NCBI GenBank assembly: GCA_003864495.1
Contig: ML133437.1
Coordinates: forward strand, 248,001-312,000
DNA from: Nemopilema nomurai
Taxonomy: Eukaryota > Cnidaria > Scyphozoa > Rhizostomeae > Rhizostomatidae
Direction: 5' to 3'
Length of the DNA: 64,000 nucleotides
Of the stretch, positions 1 through 12,000 are shown in pieces. The position numbers and the translations under genes were made by a program. Position 1 is the first letter of the stretch. The number at the start of each line of letters is the position of its first letter. The notes below the pieces were generated by a model. That model was not told the DNA's origin. It saw only the letters and a list, made by a program, of their open reading frames with translations, and made no database searches.

Positions 1-188
1 GCAACAACATGGTTTATTCTGCTAATATAATATGAGGCTCAAAGCAATTCTTGGGAGACAAAGGTTTGTGTTGTTATAGTGCTTAACGGGAGAATGGAAT
101 GTAAGGAATGATGCATTGAAGCTGATGAACTCTTATTTTATTTAACATTCCTTTTGCCCTCTTGTGATTCAAGTTGTTTATTTTACAG

Positions 189-1218
189 GTGGTCTTTTTA
201 CTAAAAGGGATGATGCAGTGAAGCTTCGAGAAGAAATACTCCAGTTATGTAAAAAGGTGGGAAGCTACTCCAGGCATTGAACTGTTTAGTGTAGCTTTAC
301 CATTGTCAAGTTGACTTGAATGGTACTGATGTTAAAGCAACAGACCTTGTGTTTTAACCCAGTTTTTGTGATCTGTTAGCATGTTAGTGTGATGTGTGCT
401 TTGTTAATTTGGAATGGCTGCATTGTTTTAGCTTGTTATTAATTAGGCCTAATGTCATAAAAACATTGTTTTAGCTTGAATGGCTGCATTGTTTTAGCTT
501 GTTATTAATTAGGCCTAATTTCCTAGTTTGCCTTTAACTGAGTTAATAAGTTTCCATTCACGTTGATCTGGCTTGCTGCTTATCAAATGATCATTTAGAC
601 GAATCCAATTGAAATACTGTCAAGAGCCATATTCCTTTGATGACAACATCTTGGGAGATCAGTGATTTCAATTTCTCTTGCCTTTTTAAGATAAGACCTG
701 ATGCAATGACACTGGTTGATACATTTGCACCACCTGACTGGATTCTTCAAGCTCCAATTGGTTTAAGTAATGGCAAGGTATGCTTCAATTATATAATTTA
801 TTCAGCTGCCTTTTGTGTCAAAGAAACATGCCATTAGCAATTAACTTAGCAATTAAAGCCTTTTGCTTACCTTGATACCTTGTTCTAGTATTGTTTTATC
901 ATTATCTAAGTTCGGTTGTTGTTCTTTTATTTTTCATTCATTTAACAAGGTATCAAGTTTTAGTTGATTTGACTTTTGCTGTAGTCTGAAGTTGTGGTGG
1001 TATGCGAATGGAGCCTGCTACCATATGTTATTTGCTTACATTTCCACTATGTGTTCTTTTTGTTTCCTTGGATACAATTATTTTTTGCTGTGTTAATATA
1101 GCCTTTGGAAAACTTGTTCAAGAACTTTATGGAAGATCCAGAGAAGAGAAAGCGCATCTCTTGGTGGAAGGATGTTTTGAATAGTCCATCAGAGGATGTA
1201 CCTGCTAGCAAACTATAA
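189..1218 (+). CDS. ACOX3: Acyl-CoA oxidase 3-like, last three exons (5' end outside window)
   Basis: Peroxisomal flavoenzyme that carries out the first oxidation step of beta-oxidation of branched or long acyl-CoAs, giving H2O2 (family knowledge). Three exons in matching phase: 189-256 (GLFTKRDDAVKLREEILQLC), 691-777 (containing RPDAMTLVDTFAPPDW) and 1102-1218 (containing ENLFKNFMEDPEKR and ISWWKDVL). The APPDW..QAPIG..NG segment followed by a NLFKN-like stretch and SWW is the pattern I recall from the ACOX3 C-terminus rather than ACOX1. The protein ends ASKL, a type 1 peroxisomal import signal, just before TAA at 1216-1218. Introns are GT-AG. Upstream exons, including the FAD-binding core, lie left of the window. 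It is convergent with the SAMD15-like gene. Confidence 0.9.
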
Positions 1219-2333
1219 TTAAAACTGCTTTAATTTCAATTTATACCTTCTGTAATCTGCTGTGCAGCATTATATTGTGAAAATTCAACATCTTTCCTAC
1301 TGAATTTTTTAGTTTATAGGACTATTTTATTATCATATATATATATACATTAATTTTGTTTTTAGGAGCTTTAATTAGTCTTGCAGACAATAGAGTCAAG
1401 GGTTAATGTCCTAAAAGGTTTCTCCTGCAAGCGCATTTATCATTATCCCAAATTAAATTCTGAATATGAAATAATGAGACAGAGTTTGAATTTTTATTTC
1501 ATAGCTTTATTAACATAGGAATAGCTATTTATATCTTTGATGAAGTTCTTGCATCTGCATTGAGTAAGATTTCTCAACTTCAGTGAGGCATTTCTGTTTT
1601 GCTGTTTCATAAATACTGCAGCAGATGCATACGCTATAATTCATTTAAACAGCCAAGCTATTGGCTATGCTTGTGTCAACCTAATTGTATGCTGTGTTTT
1701 GTCGAGTTATGAATGTGTTTCAACCAGTGATTTTAAATTCTCTTTTTGCTTCTGAATAAGTGTTGTATTCTAATAGTACAGATAAATTGTAGTTTCTCAA
1801 ATGCAATATCTACAGTGATCCATTTTTGATGACTAGAATATTTAAATCTGACTGAAGCTGACAGTCTCAAGTATAGTTTAATTTGATTCATGACTTTTTG
1901 GTATCAGATACTTCAGTTACTTGTCACTTCAGTTCCTTTGTACCATGAGTTTGTACCTTACTGTTTCTCTGCTTAAATGTCAATATGCTCTTCAAAAATA
2001 TGTGCTGCTAATGTTTGCAAAGTCATTCATCAAAAGCATTATAAGAGTCTTTAGTTCTTACAGTCTCAAAATAATATTTTCCAGACAAAGTTTGCTCAAC
2101 CATGAAGGGGATTTGTTTAAAGAATGACAATGAATTTTCAAGATATCATTCAAAAAATATTACAAAAATATTGTCTTTTATGTACAAAAAGTTGTTTAAA
2201 ACTATCTTTAGTTCATCAAGGATACTTCTTATAAAATATACAAACAAACATTGTTGAGCTACTCTGTTTACCAACAAGTTTATTCTTTTGCACTGCATTT
2301 CTTTTGTCACAATGATTGATTTTGTTCTAGATG
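1219..2333. other. Convergent intergenic stretch and 3' UTRs
   Basis: AT-rich sequence between the stop codons of the acyl-CoA oxidase and SAMD15-like genes. It must hold both 3' UTRs. I see no further coding exon; the 68-codon ORF at 1921-2127 has no recognisable content. Confidence 0.5.
2279..2284 (-). terminator. Candidate polyadenylation signal AATAAA for the SAMD15-like gene
   Basis: TTTATT on the + strand reads AATAAA on the - strand, 50 bases after the SAMD15-like stop codon. Position fits, but the motif is common in AT-rich DNA. Confidence 0.35.
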
Positions 2334-4093
2334 TCAGAGAAAATGTTTTTCTGGAACACCATGTAGATTAAAATGTTTCAGTTCTCTTAAATGCTCATCT
2401 AGAGTCAAAGCCTGTATTTCCCTACCAGTAGCTGACTTCCTTTCCAGAAAAAGCGTTTTAGGCTCCCTTGGAGGTAAACTGATACTGCGATTCCAGTACG
2501 GCTCCTCTATACCAAGAAGTTCGCGAGTTTTTCTAGCAATCAGCTGCAAGTATTACAGAAATTATAGTTTTACAACCATGACATCATTTCTAGAGATGAT
2601 AATTAAAAAACATAAGGGTCTCTCTTGCTTTATGTTGAAATTACTGACTTGTTACATCATTTTAATATTGTCAGTGAATACTTCCTTAAGTATGTATTTA
2701 TGTATTTTTTCATCTTTTCCCACAGTAAATTTTGATAGGGAAATAATGCTAAAAACCAAGTTACCCCTTTTTATAAAGCAACTTTGATAAAAAATGCCCA
2801 TACAACAGTTTTTGCATATATTCAACTAGTTTGTGTATATTTCAATGAAATAGTTAGAACTTGGGTGATAATTACCTTCATGTGCTCAAAGTCTGTTATA
2901 CCAATCTTTGGTAAAGTAGATGTATCAACCATTATCAACTTTCTTCCATTGATATGATTTGCTCGAACACATTCCTAGAATAATTTGATCACATTGTTTT
3001 ATATTGTTATTGCCTCGGACCCAATAATTAATCAAATAGTACCATATAACTGATATTGTTGTTCAAGTGACTAAAATTCGTTTACATAGGTTCAAATTAT
3101 GGCATAACATTTTTTGCGATAATCATTGCCAATAATCTGCAGAAGTGCTCATGACATGTTAATTTTTTCAGTTTCATTTTTAGTTCATTCATTTTTAAAA
3201 TCCATTACGTACAAGCTCTCTAGAGTAAAAATCTTCTTGTGATAATAAATAACTACATACTAATTAATAAGACAATAACAGACATAAAGGGATAAAGTAC
3301 ATGACACAAGAAGATTTTTACGAAGGAGAACTCTCAAGGAGGAACTGTCCGAATAGCTAATAGGGGTGGGGGGTTATTGCAAAATAAATAACATGTTATT
3401 GGTTTGTACGGAAACAAATTATACTTTATTATATAGAATTGGTAATGTGATATGAGGGAATATTATATCAAGCCTCGGTTGGCGACAAATGTCTTAACAA
3501 GTGGCAATAAAAGCAAAAAGTAGGGCTAAGTGTTTTGAAATAATAATGACGTATCAACGTCTTCAGAAAACTATGCCACATTTCACCAAATTTATTAATA
3601 GTGTACGAATACTTTATCGTTTTTATTGTACTATAGATGCAAAGATAATTTACTGCATCAAAAAATGACCATCGGTTTTAATGTACGATTGCTATTATGG
3701 ATGTCTCTTCAAATTTCAGCAACTTTCGACATTGTAATGTTATTTGTGACTTGTCGCAGTATAAGATAGCTACAAAACAGATAAGGAGAGGGCATTGTGT
3801 ATTTATTCAAAGTGCAAACAACAAGGAAACTGGATTTTACAAAATACAGTACTTAATAATAAATGTATTCAACCAGATCGTTATTAATTACGCATAAATT
3901 TTTCTCTGGCAAAAAGGCAAAGTTATATTGTGCATGACTTTTCAAATACCTTGTATTGCGGAAATCCTAAGCTTTCCATCCAGTTTTCAACCTTTTTGAC
4001 ACTCCATGAAAGGCAGAGCGGAATACCTTGGCGATCAAAAGCAGGGTCGAAGTTTTGCTGCCCTGGATCGCCTTCCTTGTTTTGGGCAGCCAT
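2334..4093 (-). CDS. SAMD15: SAM domain protein, SAMD15-like, complete, 150 aa
   Basis: Small protein made of one sterile alpha motif domain plus a C-terminal tail; SAM domains mediate protein-protein contacts, and the exact role of SAMD15 is not known to me. Exons in coding order: 3950-4093 (48 codons, starts ATGGCTGCC), 2876-2974 (33 codons) and 2334-2543 (69 codons plus TGA). Both introns are GT-AG and phase 0. The SAM domain runs from about residue 28 (LSWSVKKVENWMESLGFPQY) through INGRKLIMVD and LPKIGITDFEHMK. The tail has RELLGIEEPYWNRSISLPPR, matching my memory of SAMD15 (EELLEIEEP-like, then RSISLP). The human protein is much longer at its N-terminus; this copy is little more than the SAM core. 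It is divergent from malectin (1.3 kb between start codons). Confidence 0.85.
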
Positions 4094-4849
4094 TTTGATC
4101 CAAGATGTCTCTGCTTAGCAACCACTGCAGTGTTAGCAACTGGTCTTCCATCTGTCTGGGAGCGAGGCGGTCATTCTTCAGAGATGGAAATTCTTATTGA
4201 TAAATCGGAAAGCCTCGACTTTGAAACCTTTCAACCACGACTTTTGGTTAAACCATAGTCTTCTGATTCTTGTTGAACTGAGTCTTAACTCACTTACTTG
4301 GAAACAAAACTATGAGTGAAAAGACTTGCGAGCAATCAAAAAGTCTTTTGTTGTCGTTCGATGAATTCTTCCATTCTGCAGTTATACATAACAAAGGGCT
4401 CCACATACTAGCCCACATTAGCAAGAAAACTGCAATCAATCAGAAATAAAGTTATTTAAAACAGTTAAGTTGCAATAAACTTGATTAGCTATAGCCTTTC
4501 TGTTATATCATTTATGATTCTAACGTTGACTTCGAATATGATGCTCAAATGAAGATTTAAACAACAGAAATTACACTGATGGGAATAGTAATGCTCTAGT
4601 TATTAATTGCTGCTGAAGGGAAATTGTACTTGGGGGAGAAAGAGCAGCTCCCTTTTCCCTTCATACTGCCTTTCAGATAGGATTTTCCCTTTGGTGACCA
4701 ATACTTGGATGGTTTGTGGATTTAATTCTTTTCATGTATGTAGAAACAAACAAGAAAGAAGGATTTCAGCTTCCTAGGGATGTTGCCACTTTGCATATTT
4801 TATAGTCACAATAACGATGATGATGATAATAACAGTATCCACTTCGCAT
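4094..4849. other. Intergenic region upstream of the SAMD15-like gene
   Basis: Left part of the shared 5' region of two divergent genes (SAMD15-like on the - strand, malectin on the + strand). No coding exon or clear core promoter motif was recognised. Confidence 0.4.
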
Positions 4850-5073
4850 ACTAATTCCGAAGCCGCTTTGCCATTCGTGTGTCAAGTGCTTCGTCGAGTA
4901 GTTTCCGCATATGCTGTCTCGCCCCTCTCTCTATTAAGTTTTAAGGCTCATTGATGTGCAGTGAAAATTAAGGAACCTTTAAGGAACTTTTGGTACTAAA
5001 ATCTGATGACTTGAGGTCTACCAATAAAGAACTTTTGGAACTAGTGGTAGGTTCCTTATAAAAAAAGCGTGTA
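4850..5073 (+). mobile_element. MITE copy 1 of a TTCCTTA-rich family, truncated
   Basis: Shares long stretches with copies at 16000-16241 and 30863-31187, e.g. TTCGTGTGTCAAGTGCTTCG, CTTGAGGTCTA and GGTTCCTTATAAAAA. The right end GCGTGTA is preserved; the left inverted end seen in copy 3 is missing. It sits in the malectin 5' region, about 270 bp before the first ATG. Confidence 0.65.
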
Positions 5074-5368
5074 TAGGAATATAGGAAGCAATATAGCAAT
5101 ATATTATAGTATAGAAGCAATATATGAATCGCTAAAAGGACTAGATTCAATTAAACGAAAAATTTCCCCGTTACAGACTTTGTTTACCCAGCTTTTGGTC
5201 CATGAAATGAATAAAGATTTCAGAAGAATTCTCGCCTACCCATTACCTTTACCCAACGTGCAGTCGCAGGTGTTTCATTGGCCTTTTATTTTAAAGCTAC
5301 CAATAAGAGGCTAGCCTTCTTCACCAGAGTACTCGTGTGCAATGGTGGGAAGAAAGAAAGAAGTAAAA

Positions 5369-8300
5369 ATGGCGCATCAACAAGGACTCGACTTATCAAA
5401 ATTTATTGCTATCTTGTTAATAATAATTGGCAATGTCACACAGTGTGTCCATAGCATCGGCGAAGTAATTTATGCAGTCAACTCTGGGGGCTCGTCGCAT
5501 ACAGATTTGAATGGCGTGCATTATCAATCCGATAAATTGTCTGTCGGAATTTCGTCTGATTTTGGAAAGAGCGTTCAAATAGGACGAGTTGCGGCAGCCG
5601 ATCAAATTCTTTATCAAACTGAACGGTACCATGTTGCAGACTTTGGATACAACATCCCAATTAAGCAAGAAGGTGATTTCGTTCTGGTTTTAAAGTTTAG
5701 CGAAGTTTACTTCAGAGGGTCGAAATTAAAGGTACGGCAATAACTCTGAGGTGCTATTTTTGAAATGCCCTCTGATTGATTTGATCATCTTGAAACATAA
5801 TTTTCCCGCTACTGCCTTATATGTAAGGGGGGGGGGGATGAAGTATTGGATCTGGTTTTGGAAAAGTACTTTACACGTCTCTACGCTATGAAAAGTGCAA
5901 GAAAATATCTTTTTTTATAGTTTACTTCATCGGCTGTGCGATATATTAAGGTGGATACTATCTCTAGAAATCAAACTGCTTTGATTATGAGAAATGCAGT
6001 CATTAAAAGCGCCATTATAATCCGATTGAATTGCAGTCAAACAGACAATTGCAGTGATTTTTGATCGCACTTCATGCCCATATTATAATTGTTTTTATTT
6101 GTGAGAATTGCGAACATGGGTGGGCACTTTTTTTCAATTGCACAAAAGACTGTCACTGCTTCATAATGTTTGCATAGATTAAATTGTGCATGTGTAGCCA
6201 GAATTGAAACCTAAGAAATCTAAGCCATTATAGTACTCTATAGTTCTAGATTATTTAATTATTGATACGCTAATTGTTTTCGTAAGATATGTCTGAAAGG
6301 CCTAGTATAAATAACTTTGTAAACAAAGCTACAAACAAAGGAAGACGTACTACTCATTGATATCACTGTTTAGGTTTTTTGTTTTGACACACAATATGAA
6401 ATCTTAAGCAAATTGTCACACCTTTTCTTTATTAAATGTCAGGGAAGACCCTTTAGGTATTTTGTTTGAGAAGGTATCTAGTAGTAGCCAAGGGCATCCA
6501 CAATAATGTCAACAGGTCTCCATTGACCTGCATGTATTTGGACTAGCTCATTACCTTCACATTGGAACAGTATTAACAAACTGATCAAAGTTTAAATGTT
6601 TATTGTAACAAGAAAAGGATGTAAACAGATTATATAGCTTACTTTTTTTATGCAACTTTGCTCACATATGGCCACAGCAAAATCTGAAGAAGTTGGCTAC
6701 CTTCAATTGAATTTTCCCTGCTTCCCATATCATGTCACTTATTGTGATGCTTTTATTTGAGGGCATCCTCATGTGATGCAAATTGGACAATTATGTTGTT
6801 CCAAAAGGCCCAATGAAAGTTGCCTTGCTATTAACTGGATCATTTCCACTAGCAAGACTCCTCTTTTGGTCTTCAATTTCTCTGGCATATTGCAATTACA
6901 ATGAATCGTGTTGCGTTATGTATCGCTACAAATGGTGCTCTATTTACATGCACACAAAAGTAGTTGCAGTAATATGGCAACCCTTCAATTTGGATTTTTG
7001 TACTTTAGAAATGCTCATGAAACATTAAAAATGATCCACAATTGCTACAGGTTTTTGACATCAAAATTAACCAGTTCCCAGTGGTAAAAGACCTTGATAT
7101 TTATGACAAAGTTGGCTATGGCACTGCACACGATGAATACATCCCATTCAGCATCAAGAAAGGCACCTTAAAAGTGGGTAAACAGAAAGCTCCATTCCCT
7201 GGCCAACTTCATGTAGAGTTTGTGAAAGTAAGTGCTTTTTGGTTTTATATTGGACTTTTGTATGGCAGAACAAATTTTCAGTTGTTTTATTTTTCTTTCA
7301 TTTCAGAAAATGAGTCTTCATAGATTTTCAGCCATTTTCACCATTATGAAACTTGACAAACATTTCTCTAATTGGATTAGCTGTTTGTATTTTATCTAAA
7401 CAGGGGAACGGGGGGCTCTTAGCCATGCACTGGGTCTTCCATTGCATTGAATAAGGATATGAAAGCCCTCAACTCCTAGTAACATGTCATGTTTCTCCAA
7501 TTACCAACAATGCTGTTATGATGTTTTGATATCAAATGATAAACTTGACTTGGTTTTTAATTATTTTTAATAACATAGAAGAAGTGGAGACCCTTCTTTA
7601 ATTTTTGAGTTCAATCTACCTGCTCAAAATACATTTAAGCTGCAATAGAATTGTGCAATTTGTAAGGGCACCTCTACATACAAGCCCCTTTTCCAATTCT
7701 TCTTCAAAAGTGAATCATCAAAATTATGAGCTTCAATTTATCACACACACATCTCTGTCCTGAGCAATTACTACATTTTTTTAAGTCATGACTCAATAAT
7801 TTTTGCTTTCACTTATTCATAATTTTTCTTCCTAATTTCATAATTCATAAGTTTGTAAAGTGTCACCAAAATTTTCCTACTTTCCTCATTTTTTTCGCAT
7901 TATCAACTATGTGACCCCTGATTGGTTCTGTTGTAGACCTACTATGACAATCCAAAGATAAATGCATTGGCTGTTTTCAAAGGAACTATTGATGGCAAGT
8001 GTTAATTTTTCTGCTTCTCTATTAACCTTCAAGTTGTGTAAGCCATTTTTGAGGCTAGATGTACTCTAACTGCTTACCAGTGATAGCAAAAGTTTCAATA
8101 GCTAGTGCAACATTTTAGAAGTTATCATGAAATATTTGTTCATTTGCATTGCTATGAATCCTTTTGCGTGAAATTCACTTTGAAGGCTGCAATTTAAAGG
8201 TGTGACTAGGGGAAAATTTCCACAAGCATAGAGATTTTGAAAAATGACCAAAATTAAGCTTATTTTCATAAGCAACAGGCTTTCAGAACATCGTTTTGTT

Positions 8301-8918
8301 AGTTTTAATCACCTCTGTTTTAAGCTGCAAATCTTGATATAATTGACCTGGGGTAATAAAGGTAACAGAATCTGATACCATTCAATTGGTACATAATCAA
8401 ATGGGACACTGTGTTTGGCGCTGAGTACAGTCAGAATGCAGGGCAAAAGTGCGATGCAATTTCAGATGCAGGAAGAACTTGATGCTATTATGTAGAATTG
8501 TATGTGACAACTGTCAAAGAGACACCAGGCTAATACTGTAGGTATGTGGGATGCCTCAAGAGAATTCCCAGTTTCACTAATAGACTATGTGTATTTAGAG
8601 AGTCATGAAGTTTCAATAGATTTTATCTTTTAATCGCAAATAAAAAACACAAGACACAGCCCAACACACTCTAGTTGATAACTTTTCTTCCCAACCTTAG
8701 ATATTCCAAAGCTACCGGTTGTTAATGTTCAGGACGAGAAGCTGGAAGAGAAGGAAGAAGAACCGGAAGATCTATCCGAGAAGCCTGCAAAGAAAAGGAA
8801 GACATCAGGGCCTAAAGCAACAAATCCTTACGACTTAGAGGACAGTTCGTACCTATACCCCATTCTTCTTGCACTAGGTATATTCTTGCCAACTCTTTTA
8901 TGTCTATGCAAATTATAG
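5369..8918 (+). CDS. MLEC: Malectin, complete, 271 aa
   Basis: ER membrane lectin that binds Glc2-high-mannose N-glycans early in glycoprotein quality control, with ribophorin I in vertebrates (family knowledge). Exons: 5369-5731, 7051-7227, 7937-7994 and 8701-8918. A signal peptide (about residues 1-28, hydrophobic core FIAILLIIIGNV) is followed by the malectin domain, starting GEVIYAVNSGG and including HYQSDKLSVG, DFVLVLKFSEVYF, VKDLDIYDKVGYGTAHDEY and HVEFVK. Then come an acidic/basic linker (EEKEEEPEDL, AKKRKT), NPYDLEDSS, a single membrane segment and the terminus CLCKL. The layout and length match human malectin (292 aa). An in-frame ATG at 5342 would add nine residues (MVGRKKEVK); I chose 5369 for its better context (AAAATGGCG) and cleaner signal peptide. 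Intron 3 has a GC donor (ATG|GCAAGT), required by phase. Confidence 0.93.
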
Positions 8919-9092
8919 ATCATTTGTTGACTGTGATGTTACGAAAGTAAATGTCAGATTTTATCTCCTTCGGATGCCGGCCGCTATTTATTTCCCGACT
9001 CAGTTGTCCACCGATGTATTTGATATTTTGATGTGATCACAACTGAAACGGATCGCTTTCTCGTCTTGTAGCAGAGCTATTCACTGTTCTAG

Positions 9093-12000
9093 GTCAAAGT
9101 CGACGTATTCATTATTATGGTCAAAGTTGTCGTATTCATTATCATGGTCAAAGTTGTCATATTCATTTTCATGGTCAAAGTTGTCGTATTCATTATTATG
9201 GTCAAAGTTGTCGTATTCATTATCATGGTCAAAGTTGTCGTATTCATTATCATGGTCAAAGTTGTCATATTCATTATCATGGTCAAAGTTGTCATTCATT
9301 ATCATGGTCAAAGTTGTCGTATTCATTATCATGGTCAAAGTTGTCGTATTCATTATTATGGTCAAAGTTGTCATATTCATTATCTTTGACAAAGTTGTCA
9401 TATTCATTATCTTTGACAAAGTTGTCGTTTCGTATTCATCATGATCAAAGTTGTCGTATTCATTATCATGGTCAAAGTTGTCGTATTCATTATCATGGTC
9501 AAAGTTGTCGTATTCATTATCATGGTCAAAGTTGTCATATTCATTATCTTTGACAAAGTTGTCATATTCATTATCTTTGACAAAGTTGTCGTATTCATTA
9601 TCATGATCAAAGTTGTCGTATTCATTATCATGGTCAAAGTTGTCGTATTCATTATCATGGTCAAAGTTGTCATATTCATTATCTTTGACAAAGTTGTCAT
9701 ATTCATTATCATGGTCAAAGTTGTCGTATTCATTATCATGGTCAAAGTTGTCATATTCATTATCTTTGACAAAGTTGTCGTATTCATTATCATGGTCAAA
9801 GTTGTCATATTCATTATCTTTGACAAAGTTGTCGTATTCATTATCATGGTCAAAGTTGTCGTATTCATTATCATGGTCAAAGTTGTCGTATTCATTATCA
9901 TGGTCAAAGTTGTCATATTCATTATCATGGTCAAAGTTGTCATATTCATTATCATGGTCAAAGTTGTCGTATTCATTATCATGGTCAAAGTTGTCGTATT
10001 CATTATCATGGTCAAAGTTGTCTTATTCATTATCATGGTCAAAGTTGTCGTATTCATTATCATGGTCAAAGTTGTCATATTCATTATCATGGTCAAAGTT
10101 GTTGTATTCATTATCATGGTCAAAGTTGTCATATTCATTATCATGGTCAAAGTTGTCGTATTCATTATCATGGTCAAAGTTGTCATATTCATTATCATGG
10201 TCAAAGTTGTCATATTCATTATCATGGTCAAAGTTGTCGTATTATCATGGTCAAAGTTGTCGTATTCATTATCATGGTCAAAGTTGTCATATTCATTATC
10301 TTTGACAAAGTTGTCGTATTCATTATCATGGTCAAAGTTGTCGTATTCATTATCATGGTCAAAGTTGTCGTATTCATTATCATGGTCAAAGTTGTCGTAT
10401 TCATTATCTTTGACAAAGTTGTCATATTCATTATCATGGTCAAAGTTGTCGTTTTCATTATCATGGTCAAAGTTGTCGTATTCATTATCATGGTCAAAGT
10501 TGTCGTATTCATTATCATGGTCAAAGTTGTCATATTCATTATCTTTGACAAAGTTGTCGTATTCATTATCATGGTCAAAGTTGTCGTATTCATTATCTTT
10601 GACAAAGTTGTCGTATTCATTATCATGGTCAAAGTTGTCGTTTTCATTATCATGGTCAAAGTTGTCGTATTCATTATCATGGTCAAAGTTGTCATATTCA
10701 TTATCTTTGACAAAGTTGTCGTATTCATTATCATGGTCAAAGTTGTCGTATTCATTATCATGGTCAAAGTTGTCATATTCATTATCATGGTCAAAGTTGT
10801 CGTATTCATTATCATGGTCAAAGTTGTCGTATTCATTATCATGGTCAAAGTTGTCGTATTCATTATCATGGTCAAAGTTGTCATATTCATTATCATGGTC
10901 AAAGTTGTCGTATTCATTATCATGGTCAAAGTTGTCATATTCATTATCTTTGACAAAGTTGTCGTATTCATTATCATGGTCAAAGTTGTCGTATTCATTA
11001 TCATGGTCAAAGTTGTCATATTCATTATCTTTGACAAAGTTGTCATATTCATTATCATGGTCAAAGTTGTCGTTTTCATTATCATGGTCAAAGTTGTCGT
11101 TTTCATTATCATGGTCAAAGTTGTCGTATTCATTATCATGGTCAAAGTTGTCATATTCATTATCATGGTCAAAGTTGTCATATTCATTATCATGGTCAAA
11201 GTTGTCGTATTCATTATCATGGTCAAAGTTGTCATATTCATTATCATGGTCAAAGTTGTCATATTCATTATCTTTGACAAAGTTGTCGTATTCATTATCA
11301 TGGTCAAAGTTGTCATATTCATTATCATGGTCAAAGTTGTCGTATTCATTATCATGGTCAAAGTTGTCGTATTCATTATCATGGTCAAAGTTGTCGTATT
11401 CATTATCATGGTCAAAGTTGTCGTATTCATTATCATGGTCAAAGTTGTCGTTTTCATTATCATGGTCAAAGTTGTCGTATTCATTATCATGGTCAAAGTT
11501 GTCGTATTCATTATCATGGTCAAAGTTGTCATATTCATTATCTTTGACAAAGTTGTCGTATTCATTATCATGGTCAAAGTTGTCGTATTCATTATCATGG
11601 TCAAAGTTGTCGTATTCATTATCATGGTCAAAGTTGTCGTATTCATTATCTTTGACAAAGTTGTCATATTCATTATCATGGTCAAAGTTGTCGTTTTCAT
11701 TATCATGGTCAAAGTTGTCGTATTCATTATCATGGTCAAAGTTGTCGTATTCATTATCATGGTCAAAGTTGTCATATTCATTATCTTTGACAAAGTTGTC
11801 GTATTCATTATCATGGTCAAAGTTGTCGTATTCATTATCTTTGACAAAGTTGTCGTATTCATTATCATGGTCAAAGTTGTCGTTTCATTATCATGGTCAA
11901 AGTTGTCGTATTCATTATCATGGTCAAAGTTGTCATATTCATTATCTTTGACAAAGTTGTCGTATTCATTATCATGGTCAAAGTTGTCGTATTCATTATC

